DNA of 64,000 nt. Source: Moniliophthora roreri (taxonomy: Eukaryota; Basidiomycota; Agaricomycetes; Agaricales; Marasmiaceae). Of the stretch, positions 36,421 to 47,628 are shown one piece after another. Made by a program: the position numbers and the translations under genes. The stretch lies in assembly GCA_001466705.2 (NCBI GenBank), contig LATX02000228.1, forward strand, positions 234,598 to 298,597. Reading direction: 5' to 3'. Each line of letters begins with the position of its first letter. The first letter of the stretch is position 1. Below the pieces are notes generated by a model. The model was not told the origin of the DNA. It ran no database searches and was given only the letters and a program-made list of their open reading frames with translations.

Positions 36421-36836
36421 GTAGAAGTAGTGGTGGTGTATTGAGACCTTGGGAATCATATGTAGAGACTCAAGAGGTTTTTCAAGAGCTAGAGGATAAT
36501 GCACTGGGAAGACCAAGGCCCTTAATATGTATAGTTCTAAGGTAACATAGCTCAGTAGAAACCAAAGCTCTAGATATATATTATAGGCTGAGAGAAACAG
36601 AGCTTTAATGATAGAGCCTAAGTCTCTGTCATCTGCTAAACAGAAATCTCAACAAGTTGGTCAGAGGCAAAACATGCAATGCCAACTTTGTGTGTCAAGA
36701 TGAAGGAGGAGCCATGTGAGGCAAATGTGGGTGCAAGGGGAAGGAGTAATGTGGTCGTGATAGTGGCATAAGTTGTTAAGTTGTAAAGTTGTAAAATGGC
36801 TGAAGGCATTGAAAGGATTTGGTAGTGTGAGGGAGT
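36421..36836. other. Spacer between hAT fragment and gag relic
   Basis: No recognisable gene. A downstream part of the gag-bearing retrotransposon would be expected here on the minus strand, but I cannot see a zinc knuckle or protease motif; the region seems truncated or decayed. Confidence 0.4.
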
Positions 36837-37360
36837 TCAAGAGTGGTGCTTTGACTTCATGGCATCAATTTCCATGGGAGTACCAAGAGGAAGTGTGGAA
36901 TTGGTAGGAAGGGAAGAGGTAGTTGTGGATGTGGATAGAGGTATAGGATCAGGTTCAGGTGAGTCAACCCTAGTGTCCTTGGGCTTCCTATCCTTCTTCT
37001 TCTCCAATTCGCGTTCATGAAGACGATCATCGATTCCTGTAATAAATTCACAGTAATCTTTGAATTTTGTTGGGCGAGTGGATTTGGGGACAAAGGAGAT
37101 AGCATCTTTGATAGATGCTTTAAGATGGCAATAGAGCATGTGAATCTTGGAAGCATCAGTGAGGNCTGGAGAGTAGCCCCCTGAGTCTGCTGCATGGTAC
37201 CAAGTGTGGCTCCAAGCTGACTGACAGTCTGGTAGATGCTGTATAGGTCTGTCCAAGAGACTGCAGGTGGATTTGGATGTTCTGTGCTAGGCACCCATCC
37301 AGAAGGAATGAATTGGGATTTTTGTTGGTTGGTGCTGTCAAAATTGCCAGAAATGGACAT
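36837..37360 (-). pseudogene. Ty3/Gypsy-like gag relic
   Basis: Starting at the ATG at 37360, the protein runs MSISGNFDST...WTDLYSIYQ, is interrupted at the N (37165), and continues in another frame as LTDASKIHMLYCHLKASIKDAISFVPKSTRPTKFKDYCEFI..., then a Lys/Arg-rich stretch and a PMEIDAMKS-like end. This matches the gag region of Ty3/Gypsy retrotransposons of mushrooms (ending in the MEID motif that precedes the zinc knuckle). No pol domains follow, so only the 5' part of the element remains. An LTR lies directly upstream (37507-37835). Confidence 0.7.
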
Positions 37361-37506
37361 GATTGCATGAAGGAATTAAGGGGTATGGGGAATTTGATTT
37401 TTCAAGGTACAGGTCAAAGAAAAGGAACAGAGTGGTGGGAACGATAGGGAATAGTGGGTGAGGATGGTGTGGGTACGGTGGGATATATTTGGCAGTCAAA
37501 TCAAAC

Positions 37507-37835
37507 TGTGAGGATCAGACCAGTCCATGAGACAGAAGGGGTCTGGACCTCTGCTAAGTACGAGGAATGAGGGTTCGAGGCATCGAAGAGGTGAGAGTTT
37601 CGAGAGAGAAGATTATTAAGAGAGGAAAGATTTAAAGGGGAAAGTGTTAGAGTTGATTTGACTAAGGAACTAGGTAATTACAAGACTCTTAAATACTAGT
37701 ACTGTGGTTAAGATATCAAATAAGTGAAACAAGTACAGAGTATGGTGAGTGTGGATAATGCAGATAAAGGAAGAAATATGAGACTTGCATACTTTGGATG
37801 TGTGACTATAGTGAAATGGAGCCTGGGTCATGACA
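37507..37835 (-). repeat. LTR upstream of the gag relic
   Basis: In the minus direction it starts TGTCATGACCCAGGCTCC and ends GATCCTCACA, with a TATTTAAGAG box midway. It resembles the LTR at 26723-27006 in both ends and in internal blocks (TTAGCAGAGG, TAGTCAAATCAACT). Its position ~150 bp before the gag ATG fits a 5' LTR. No target duplication is seen outside 37835. Confidence 0.65.
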
Positions 37836-37867
37836 CAATGGGACAATTCTGCCATTTCACACTGTGT

Positions 37868-38130
37868 TTGTCATTGTCCCAAATGCCTTCATCATTGCAG
37901 GAGTTGTCGTTGAGAGAAAATCTGTTCAGGTGCACCCTAGTTTTTTTTTTTTTCAATACTTTCTCCATCACTAAATATCCATGTCTAGCTTTTGAAACAT
38001 CATTAATTACTGTCCTCTTGTACCCTATGACAATCAATATAAAACTGAAGAATTTTTTTTCATCACTTTCATTTGGCTGGAAACCGTCTGCAACCAAACC
38101 CCCATGTCCGACTTCACCTACCCTTGCATC
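37868..38130. repeat. Left arm of a ~265-bp inverted repeat
   Basis: This interval, including a T12 tract near 37942-37953, recurs in reverse orientation at about 40430-40690. Identity is high, with gaps in the poly-T runs. The frame in which KVLKKKKTR and FSFILIVIGYKRTVINDVSKARHGYL are read is open in both arms, so the arms may derive from a coding exon. Element class unknown. Confidence 0.7.
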
Positions 38131-40420
38131 ATATTCCTATCCCTTTGTTTCCAGATGGATGGAACTCTTGAATTTCAAGGTTCTGGCCATGATCCATGCT
38201 TTGAGTTTGGGCTGACAACATAGGCATTGAAGCTTGAATAGGAAGAGGAGGAAGAATAGAGGGATTTCTTGGGTAGTTGTGATCAGTGTGATTAAGAATG
38301 GTAGCCATACAAGAGGCTTATGGTATGTGTATCAATTCGTGTTGTTGTTAAACAACAAAATTTACTGCTGGCATATTCTCTTTCAGATGCATGCTCATAG
38401 TATCATTATCTCTTTGTTGGCAAGATGGTGCATGTTCAACGTATGTCGAACTGTCTCTCTGTACATGACTAACTGACCAGCTTTTAGCCTCTTCCTTAAC
38501 TCCCCCATAACTACTGCAACCCTGTTAGATAGGAAGCACTAGGTAATCTGAAGAGGGGTACAAGTGGAAATGGTTATAATATAGTGGGGCATAGCAGTAG
38601 GAAGGAAACTATGTAGATGTAGTAGGAATGTATGTAGTTTATGTAGTATAGAAATATGACATCATGTCGCTCACCTCATTGTCAAGTTGCGTCCATCGAA
38701 ATGCGATAAGTCCCAAGTGCTAGGCAGGTGCTTACTCTTAATTCCGTATTCCCTGAAAGAATTCTAGCCATCCTGCTACATTTAAAGGGGCACTAGTGAG
38801 TTAAATTAGCCTGCATAAGTATGTGATGAATTTCCAAGATGCACCAGCACACAGTGGACAACATAGCAGTCCCATTCTGGTGTAAAATCTGTAAAACTCA
38901 TCTGTCTTGACCATGTATCAACCCCCCCACATGTCTATATGCTTGTCTCGCTCGCTCGAGAGGATTCATAAACTTTTAATGAGATTAAAGAGTATTTGTA
39001 TAAAGCACCAAAGTAGTACTAAGCATAGACGAGCCGTGACCATTGTAGAAATCTGTGAAACTCACCATTTTCACATTTCTGAGACTTATTTCAGCATCTG
39101 ACACTTTGTAGTCCAAGCCATTGGTAGTCATTTGTTCTAGGAGGTATTTGGAGTATTTCCCAAGCATTTGAAGGCAGAAGAAAGGTGGGAATATGCTTGT
39201 TGCAGATGAAGTTCAGTCTGCATGCAAGTCATGATTTAATACAGTAGTGATTATACATTAGCCTTAACTCAAACCAATGTCCCATGCCAGGGTGCCGACC
39301 GTACTGCACAAGTCAGGTTATTTATTTTATTTTATACTATCTTTGAATGTTTCTGGGGCTCTGGTGCCAAAGGAAGAGTAGGAATATGGCAAAATCAGTC
39401 AGGTGGGGGGTACAGCACTAGTCAGATATGTATGTCAGTCTGAACCTAAGATATTTCACATTAAATCATTTGGATGAAATCTAGGATAGCTACATCTGGA
39501 CTATGATAGCTTGTAGTCAGTATTAGGGAAAAGAATTGGTATATGAAAACTTGAAAACTGTCTGGATTGCTTCTCTGATGTGATTGCAAGGTGTAGGAAC
39601 GTGCTTATTTGCCATACGAGCATTAAGTAGCCAATAGGTAATTATGCACTGTGTACTAATGTTACATTAACCACTAGTCCCCTATATACTCATCCACATT
39701 CTCAGCTTGCAAAGTCCCCTGTCGAATACTAGCCCTTTACATGGCAGAACAACCCATAAACATGTGTCGTCTGGAAGGGTAGAGCAAGCAAGAATCTCTG
39801 CTTACTTCGCTCGACCTGCCCAGCAACATGTTTCTGGAGTACATTGCCCAAATTGCGGTTTGAATCCCAATGACAGATGTAATGGATTTTCTTTTTTCAA
39901 CGTGGGCTGTGAATTCCACACCTTGTGTCGATATCTGACCACACCAAATTAAAATTTGACATTTTGACAAGGTTAGGAAACGCACCTTGATCTCGATGAT
40001 TGCCTTGTCATCTGTTAATGCACTACTAAGCCCATGAGCCTGCTCTGCCGGAATCTCCACAATGGCATATATGATCTGAGCGAATGCTGGAGCCAAAATC
40101 GGGTTGTTCACATTGACACTGGGATTGGTGAGAATTCAGTTTGGGGCTGTTGTTGAAGGGATTCACAGCACAAATGGAGTTGAAGACCTATCGACAACAA
40201 CTTTATTGTAGATTGGTTTGTGTAGAGAGTACAGACCTAGGTACATAATCTGGGCTTCGAGTATTTGTGGGCCATATGGTATGAGGGATATGAGGACAAC
40301 AGGTACTCAGAGGGTGCCAGTCCATAATGACAACACAGATAAGTAACGAGAAAGAGGCAAAGTCCTCACTAGACTAATGTTGTTGTCGAAGGAAAATTCA
40401 AAGCATAATGTGTTGTGATA
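38131..40420. other. Unassigned sequence between inverted repeat arms
   Basis: About 2.3 kb, with partial CpG recovery near 38660-38720 and 39730-40090. ORFs 39707-39952 (plus) and 39737-40111 (minus) overlap each other and have no recognisable domain. I cannot decide whether this is the interior of an element bounded by the repeat arms. Confidence 0.4.
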
Positions 40421-40700
40421 ATGACGAATACTGGTAAAGAGTTGTTGGACATGGGGGTTTGGTTGTGGACAGTTTCCAGCCAAATGAAAGTAATGAAAAA
40501 AAATTCTTCAGTTTTATATTAGTTGTCATAGGGTACAAGAGGACAGTAATTAATGATGTTTCAAAAGCTAGACATGGATATTTAGTGATGGAGAAAGTAT
40601 TGAAAAAAAAACTGGGGTGCACCTGAACAGATTTTCCCTCAACAACGACTCCTGCAATGATGAAGGCATTTGGGACAATGACAAAGGCTGTGGGAGCAAC
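40421..40700. repeat. Right arm of the ~265-bp inverted repeat
   Basis: Reverse complement of 37868-38130. Similarity ends near 40690, where the sequence goes on as GGCTGTGGGAGCAACG, unlike the left flank of the other arm. Confidence 0.7.
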
Positions 40701-43236
40701 GTTGATGTGGTGACGAATCACAGCGGCAGCAGGCAAAAGATGATGGAAATTTTTGAATGCCGGCGATTTCTAAAAATGGGCCAGGAAGGACTTTGGCAGT
40801 GGTCAAGACTCAAGAGGTGCAACTGGGGAGTTTGTTTAGGAGCAACTGGGGTGCGCCCAAAAAACGCAGTTCTTGCAGCTGATCAGTCACCATCTTTGAT
40901 GTTATTGATGGCGGCTAATCAGCTGCAATGGGTGGGAACCAGAGGTGATTGGGTGGCTATTCCTGACCTGGGCGATATGAGTCTACCCTATGGACAGCTT
41001 GAATTGTCCACCATTTTCACCATCGATACCATAGTACAAGCTCCAATCAGTCACGAATGCTATTGAAAGTGGTGTCAGACAGTAGTTTTGATGAGATACT
41101 CCAAAGCCATATGAGGATAATGAAGTACGAAGAGTAAAGTATCCAGAGGGGAAGCTAGATGAGGCAGGGTGTCGGGAATGACCTAAGCCGTAGAACAACC
41201 AGACCTTACCTATATTGACGTGGGTTGTAGGTTGCACCCAGCATAAACATCACTTAAATGATGAGCTCGTGATACACATACTTCCTATGATCACCCACTT
41301 CGAAATTCCACAGAGCTTGCTCAAATAATGGGTATCGTGCAAGGCCATCGACATACCCATCAACATTCTCAACCTCGACCAACCAAACAAAATTGTATCG
41401 AGTCACTTCATATACACTGTAAACCCGAGCTGAAACTATAATTCAAGAGGCCTGACAAACATCGATGTTGCTATGGTCTGCCTTGCTCACAGTGCTACCA
41501 CCAATGCTGTTGGACATAGCCCATGTTTGATGGCGAACCCAAGATCAAGATGGATAGAGGTGGGTAGATTCCCAGTGAAGATGCTCAAAAACCTACGCCT
41601 CTACTATGAAAACACAAGGCCTGTGGTGCCAAAATACCCCTGAAAAAGGTATATATATAAGTTCTTGATTCTCAGTTTTGTTTGCGAGTTGGTTTGGTGT
41701 GGTTTACTGTTACTGCAATGTCAAGAATAATTTCTCAATGTCTCGCTCAGTAGTTCAGAGATGAATGCCTTCAAAACAACTTTTCAGATTGAGATTGGTG
41801 TTCATTTTGTATAATATTTATGGGTTTATAGTTTTATTAATCACTTCAAAGCAAATACTGGTATCGATGTTCGACCAGAAACTGCCCAAAGAATAAACTT
41901 CTTCTAAGTGAGAACAAAGGTACCTCTTGTACCTGAATATAGCCCTCTTAGCTATGTTCTGCAACGATTCTCAAGAGGACAAATCTTCTAGACACTGCTA
42001 GCCTGAAACCCTCTCTGATTCACGTCGAAACACCAGACTATACTGATGCACATCAGCTACCCTCTTGGTAAACTGATACAATATTCTTCTTATCAGAAAA
42101 CACACCCCTTGCGTTAAAAACTAAGCTCTTCCTAGCTTTTATTTATATCTCTGGTTTGGGTTACAATCTCAGGTCTCAACTAGCCTGTGCCTCTTGCACA
42201 ACTAAATAAGCTAGGGCCTGAAGTGGCTGAAAAATACTGATTTCTGGTAGCTCTTCTACCTGAACAACAATGTCATACACTCTGGTAATTGGTGGGCAGT
42301 ATCTCTCCTGCTTTCCACCTACAAAACACGTCCCCTTATATACCCTACAACATAAATAACCTAATATATCTGTCACACATACAAATAAAACTGAGTCAGG
42401 TGCTAAATATTATATAAACAGAGCTGTGTTTGGTAATTTCTCTGTCACAGTGTCCAATTGTAGTCAGGCTTCATAGCCATAATCTCTTTTATTCTTTTTC
42501 TATGACAATTGTGCAGTCTCCTGACACTAATCGTTTGCAATTTCCTCAATCAAATGGCTCTCCTTCTGACTCTGTTTGAAAATATTATACTTCCATGCCA
42601 CTCCACATGGTTCCTTCCTTCTCCATCTATTGTCATCTGCTCTGTGGATGTGTAATATGCTTCTATTTCTCCTCTAAAGTGTATGCATAAGCTCAGCCAT
42701 GCTATCTTCTCATCATACAGCTTTGTCTTCCGCTTTCCGTGATACAGGCACCTTTCCGGTAACTGATCGTCTATTTCATTTGTCTAATTTGATATCGGTA
42801 TCTCGAGTATCCCCCACCAATAATTTGTCATTCTCTGTTTCATATCCGTTTCTTGGTAATATTCTCGTTGATGTATTATCAAAGGCTTTTATTCTTCCTT
42901 CAAGTTGGGTGTGGTTTGAAAATATTGTTTAAAATTGAAAATATTCCCTTGGTAAGCTTTCGATAGAGAGGTGTGATGTGGTGTGGTTCCCTACAGGTTT
43001 CGGGATGCTCCTCTGTATTCAGATTCACTGTTTATTTTCATACTAGCAGTGGTTGGGTACCCTTGTATGGCCTACTGTCAACCATTACTCTGCTAATATT
43101 TTGTATCCTTCTCTACTACTCACTTTGACTAGCTGCTCAGAGCTCACACTAGTCCTCAATTCCCTTGTATATGTCATTTTCAACCATAAAAGTGCAAAAT
43201 ATTCTCTATTTGCATGTGAAATAAAAGGTAAAAGTT
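40701..43236. other. Unassigned decayed sequence
   Basis: No gene is supported. The plus-strand frame 40701-41640 can be read with several stops as a possible old protein (GTRGDWVAIPDLGDMSLPYGQ, HILPMITHFEIPQSLLK), but no family is recognised. A TATATAAGG box and a TGTGACAG end on the minus strand near 42377 hint at another LTR, without a partner copy in the window. Confidence 0.4.
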
Positions 43237-44304
43237 ATGCATATCACCAGTGCACAGTCTAGCCACATTGTTCCATATTTAGTTGAGTTGTCTATAGAAA
43301 ATTATAACCATTATATTTGGGCAAAATTATTGAAGGCTCTGATGGGTTTGACCAAAGTGTGGCAATCATTTACAGTGTTGAAGACCGTCCTGGCAATATT
43401 GAATGAATCACTAGACGTTCTTAGGCATTGTTCAAACTTGCACACCATCATACTCAAGGATTGTCAGCTATTGAGTGCCTTTACAGAGCCCTTGCAACAA
43501 GTCATCCTTCCGGCCACAGCCTCGGTGGAAGTAACAGGCAGCTGGACCTCTATGGGGACTGTGCTTAAGCACTTTTGCATGCACTCCCTAATGAAACTGG
43601 ACATTGGGAATGCAGGTGTTGACCTCAATGACTTTGTTGTTTTTCTCCAACATTCGAAGTGTCATCTCATGTTGCTCTTCTTGATAGTAGAGGAAGCAAG
43701 CCTCTCATCCTTGGATCAGTTCTTGTCCACTTTCAATGGCGCACTATCTGCTTTAGGGAAACTTCATGTCTCTTTTGGAGAGTTATTCTGGCNTGAAAGG
43801 GAAACCGTTCTTGCTTCCATCTTGCCTGTAACTCACCTCTTACCCTTTCTTCAGATATCTGGCAATTTCTGTCATGCCATGCACATTGTGTTGCTGGCAC
43901 AGCTTCGATGCCCTCTCCTGACTTGCATTGACATCAGATCTCCACAGGATTACACTGTCGATTTGTTGGATTTCTTTCAAGTGGCAGCCTGTCAAATCAA
44001 GTGCATGACCCTGAAAGTCAAAGATGCCCTAATAACAGACACTGCTCTTTGCAGTTACTTGCACTGTCCTGCTCTAGTGACCGTTCATCATTTATGCCTT
44101 GTGATTCCCAATGCCAATGCTCTCATTTCCAAACTCATCTCATTTCATCACTATGATTTTGACACCTACACTCCTTGGCCCCGTTTACAGTGCTTGCATC
44201 TATTCTACATCCAAGCAGATCAAACCCTGCTAGCACAACTAGCAGACTCCAGATATGCTACCATCACAGTCCTTACCCCCTGTAAATTTATTGCATATGC
44301 CTAA
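43237..44304 (+). CDS. LRR/F-box-like protein fragment
   Basis: One long open frame of 355 residues with one unresolved base (N at 43793). It has leucine-rich-repeat-like text (VLRHCSNLHTIILKDC, HSLMKLDIGNAGVDLNDFVVFLQH, CPLLTCIDIRSPQDYTVDLLDFFQ) typical of the C-terminal part of mushroom F-box-like proteins. The N-terminal F-box is not visible and the first ATG may not be the true start, so the gene is probably truncated. Codon use is CpG-poor like the transposon block, suggesting a silenced or decayed location. The long open frame is the main argument that it was recently coding. Confidence 0.5.
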   Translation: MHITSAQSSHIVPYLVELSIENYNHYIWAKLLKALMGLTKVWQSFTVLKTVLAILNESLDVLRHCSNLHTIILKDCQLLSAFTEPLQQVILPATASVEVTGSWTSMGTVLKHFCMHSLMKLDIGNAGVDLNDFVVFLQHSKCHLMLLFLIVEEASLSSLDQFLSTFNGALSALGKLHVSFGELFWXERETVLASILPVTHLLPFLQISGNFCHAMHIVLLAQLRCPLLTCIDIRSPQDYTVDLLDFFQVAACQIKCMTLKVKDALITDTALCSYLHCPALVTVHHLCLVIPNANALISKLISFHHYDFDTYTPWPRLQCLHLFYIQADQTLLAQLADSRYATITVLTPCKFIAYA

Positions 44305-44746
44305 ATAAACATGAACATATAAATAATTTCATCTTACTTTAATGAAAGATCTTACAAAAATATGAATAATGTTCCTGGGAAGAAGTGGTAAATCGGGGTA
44401 TTAATTGGGCCATCAGGACTCATTCGCCTAGGTATCGTGAGTCTTATGCCCACCGCCGCTGGCTGTAAACCCTGTCTATCTGAACATAGCTCTTTTCGGA
44501 CTCTGTTGAGTGTCGCTCATGCATGATCCCTCCCCATGCAAACATATTGGTAGACATTCATTATTGGTCTTGGGTTCCAACATAACATTTATTTTCTTAA
44601 TTTTAATTTTTTTGATGTCAGACTACCAAATAGTGAAGCAGGAGCGGGCTGTGCCGCTCGCCGGCCTCGAACATTATAGGCCAAGGCCCGAAACGGTGGC
44701 CAGAAGAAAACCGTGGTCGCGGAGTGTCATGTGACATCTTCCCTCC
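44305..44746. promoter_or_regulatory. Boundary spacer and upstream region of the NDUFAF5 gene
   Basis: CpG returns to ordinary frequency from about 44640 (GCCGCTCGCCGGCCTCG). The region probably holds the NDUFAF5 promoter; no element is clear enough to name. Confidence 0.4.
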
Positions 44747-46096
44747 ATGTCTTCGTCTTCGATATTGCGCTCAGTTCGGGGCGCAAGATTCTATGCATCT
44801 GTATCGTCTGGTTCTCCAAGCTTCACATCAAGAACGACTGGACCGTATCAAGTTTTTGACCGTGAAGCCAAAAGAATTCAGAAAGACCGTGCAGCAGTTC
44901 GAGATGGAGGAAAGCCTAGCAGGACGGTTGACTACGTTCGGGATGAAATCGCGGACAGAATGTTAGAGAGGCTTCAAGTAAGAGAAATCTACACAGAATA
45001 CCTTTCAAGACTCATCTTTTTTGCAGGATATCAAAAGGAAGTTTGGTACCATCCTGGATCTCGGCTCGGGCTCGGGTCATTTCGCAAAGCTTTTGGACCC
45101 AGCTTCCACCCAGAAATGCATCATGCTAGACTCGAGTGGTAATTCTGATCGCCATTGCTTTACAAACTTCTCACCGCAATTCTTTTCGCAGAAAAGTCAC
45201 TTCACCGGGATCCCGATTCAATGTTCGAAGGTCCTTTCGCTGTGGACATGTATTTCTTTTTGCTGACAGTCTCCCACAGTTCAAGTAGAACGAGTTCATG
45301 CTGATGAGGAGAATTTGTTGAAAACCGTTGAACGTGATTCACAAGAAGCCATCGTTTCTTGCCTCAGCCTTCATTGGGTCAATGATCTTCCAGGGGTTCT
45401 CGTGCAAATCAAAGAAGCTTTGAAACCAGATGGCCTATTCCTCGGAGCCATGTTCGGTGGTGATACGCTTTTTGAACTCAGGTGCGTGTCAACTTTGATC
45501 TCTTATGTTCAACCGTGTAACCCCCTACTCACAGGACCTCACTACAACTCGCACAAGTAGATCGTGAAGGCGGCATCTCACCGCACATCTCACCTATGAC
45601 AGGTATCACTCCTGCTTCACGATCGTGTCATGAGGAAGCTCACGCGTCTGAAGACAGCAGAGATGTATCAAATCTTCTAGGAAGAGCTGGGCTCACTCTA
45701 CTGACTGTGGATGTTGATGAAGTAAAAGTGAACTATCCAAGCATGTGGGAGCTAGTGGAAGATCTACAGAGCATGGGTGAAAGTAATGCGATTCTAGGAC
45801 GGTAAGCCATCAGTATCACTTTGAAGTCCTTAGGTTCAATCCATCTCTCTACAGGCGCCCATTCATCCATCGAGACACCCTCGCTGCTGCTTCAGCAATC
45901 TATAAAGAACTGCACGGGAATGAAGATGGTTCAGTCCCCGCAACTTTTCAGATCATCTTCATGGTTGGTTACTTGTCTTTGCATAGCGCTTTCTGGATTC
46001 TTATCATCATTTTAGATTGGCTGGAAGCCAGCTCCGTCGCAACCAAAGCCCTTGGAACGAGGTTCTGCACAAACGAACCTTAAAGACGTGCTTTGA
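44747..46096 (+). CDS. NDUFAF5: NDUFAF5-like mitochondrial complex I assembly methyltransferase
   Basis: Eight exons (44747-44977, 45027-45138, 45192-45230, 45280-45481, 45535-45602, 45654-45801, 45855-45963, 46016-46096) give 329 residues with frames closing exactly. The Arg/Ser-rich N-terminus ([14 protein letters not shown]) is a mitochondrial targeting sequence. [16 protein letters not shown] (~85-100) is the SAM-binding motif; [14 protein letters not shown], the [13 protein letters not shown] block, [13 protein letters not shown] and the [27 protein letters not shown] block are signatures of the NDUFAF5/C20orf7 family, which acts in the mitochondrial matrix on complex I subunit NDUFS7. 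The C-terminal IGWKP block is also typical. The gene converges on TRM10 with 74 bp between stop codons. Confidence 0.93.
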
Positions 46097-46170
46097 TGTT
46101 GGACAATTGCAGGTTATATACTACAATACTCGTACAACATGTTATACATTCATTTTCACTGCCTAGACGG

Positions 46171-47363
46171 CTAACTTGACGTATCGACCACAACTTCGTC
46201 ATGATTTTTTAGGCTACCATTGATCGTTGGGGTAACAACCTCTGTCTGAGCCAGACTTTCACTGGAGGGACCTAACTCTACATTGCCTATGACCTCGTCA
46301 CCATTCTCATCAGACACAGCTTTAACGGCGCCATCCTCTTGACCTGCATTTTTTCCGTGTCCTTGGAATTTGCGTTTTGGGATGATCGAATAGAACGCCT
46401 GCTCCCAGTCCCTCGTCTCTACCCACTTTAGCATGATCTCAAACACTTGGTTCACCGTAAGGACCCTGCGTGTCGGAAGAGAAGAAACATAACGACCAAT
46501 AGGCAGGCGTGCGGTACGTATACCGGCCTCCTTTGCCTTGTTCAGACACAGATTCTGTAGGGAACAGAAGGATGTTGGTCGCATTTTGTGGAATCAACTT
46601 CAAGTGAAGCTCACTTTATATCTGTTTCGATCCACGATTCCTCCGATGATATAAATCTCCTCAGGCTTGAGCTCTTCAAGCTCCTCATCGGAATCAGCAG
46701 TTAGATAGACGATGCTTGCTTTCAGCACTTCATGAGCCTTTTCCTCATCCTCTCCATCTGCAGTCTTCAACCACAGCCGCGAGTAATCTTCTTGCCACCA
46801 TTCAGTATGTGACCATCTCTTATACGCGGCGTCATTCATCGCTTCCAGACGCGCGAGCGTTCGTCCGTTGAGGGAGGTATATATCAACGAAAACGGGAAG
46901 GACATGTTGCGATTGGCGCTGTATGTATACGCCAATTGGGATGTCATAGAACTGATTTCCTACATGATACCCTTAGAAACCGGATAAAGCTCCACCAACT
47001 TGTGAAACGTACCTTTTCAGACATCATTTCATCGAATCCAAGATCCACGACCACTCTTCCACCAAACGGTTCCAGTTTTCTTCTCTTTTTTCTCCGTTCT
47101 AGCTGGGCTATCTCCTCATCCAGTTCACCTGCGGCTCGCTTCTGGCGTAATATCTTCTTCTTCTCCTTCCTCGTCTCCTTCTCTCTCGCACGCCGCTCCA
47201 ACTTAAATTCCTGATAACGCTGTTGCTTCGCCGCTTTTTTCATGGCCTTTTTGCTGAGCTTCGGTTCGTCTGACTCCCCGTTTGTGGCATCTTTAGTACT
47301 TGAATTATTTTGCAGTTCTGCATCCGTGTTCTCGGTGGCGATTGGTATCGAGTCGTTTTCCAT
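46171..47363 (-). CDS. TRM10: tRNA (guanine-9-N1)-methyltransferase
   Basis: Three exons on the minus strand (47363-47013, 46959-46615, 46554-46171), all joined in phase 0, give 359 residues. The N-terminus is a Lys/Arg-rich coiled segment (KKAMKKAAKQQRYQEFKLERRAREKE) followed by RVVVDLGFDEMMSEKE, where the SPOUT domain begins. SQLAYTYSANR, the HTEWWQEDY region, SIVYLTADSDEELEEL, YIIGGIVDRNRYK, and KAKEAGIRTARLPIGRY follow, all characteristic of TRM10. The enzyme methylates G9 of tRNAs using S-adenosylmethionine. The C-terminus is a low-complexity acidic tail. The start is 265 bp from the thioesterase start on the other strand. Confidence 0.95.
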
Positions 47364-47628
47364 GTTGATGCGTATGGGAGAGTTTCAAGTCCGTGAAAAC
47401 GCTGGAAAATGACCCGGGCTGCAACGGGCCGTCGTCCGGATCGTTACTTCCATTAATTGATTTTGAATGCCTTCCCTGCTCTACACGTTTTGAATGAAGA
47501 CAGGAGCATGCAGTTAGCACAAGGAATCTTTCGCATCGCCCTGATTGGCTAAAACGGGCCGGATGGTCTTACAGGCCCCGTTGTAGCCCGGCACATTTTG
47601 CGTTTCGCCATTTAGACTTCACTTCGTC
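47364..47628. promoter_or_regulatory. Divergent promoter between TRM10 and acyl-protein thioesterase
   Basis: The 265-bp interval lies between two opposite ATGs and must hold both promoters unless the untranslated regions overlap coding DNA. GGCCCG/CCGGGC-type GC-rich motifs occur near 47411-47440 and 47558-47590 (GGGCCGG, GGCCCCG, GCCCGGC). No TATA box is evident. Confidence 0.6.

Noticed and set aside
41900..42377. Possible solo LTR on the minus strand
   Set aside because: It has a TGTGACAG start and a TATATAAGG box, but no partner copy, end or target duplication could be fixed.
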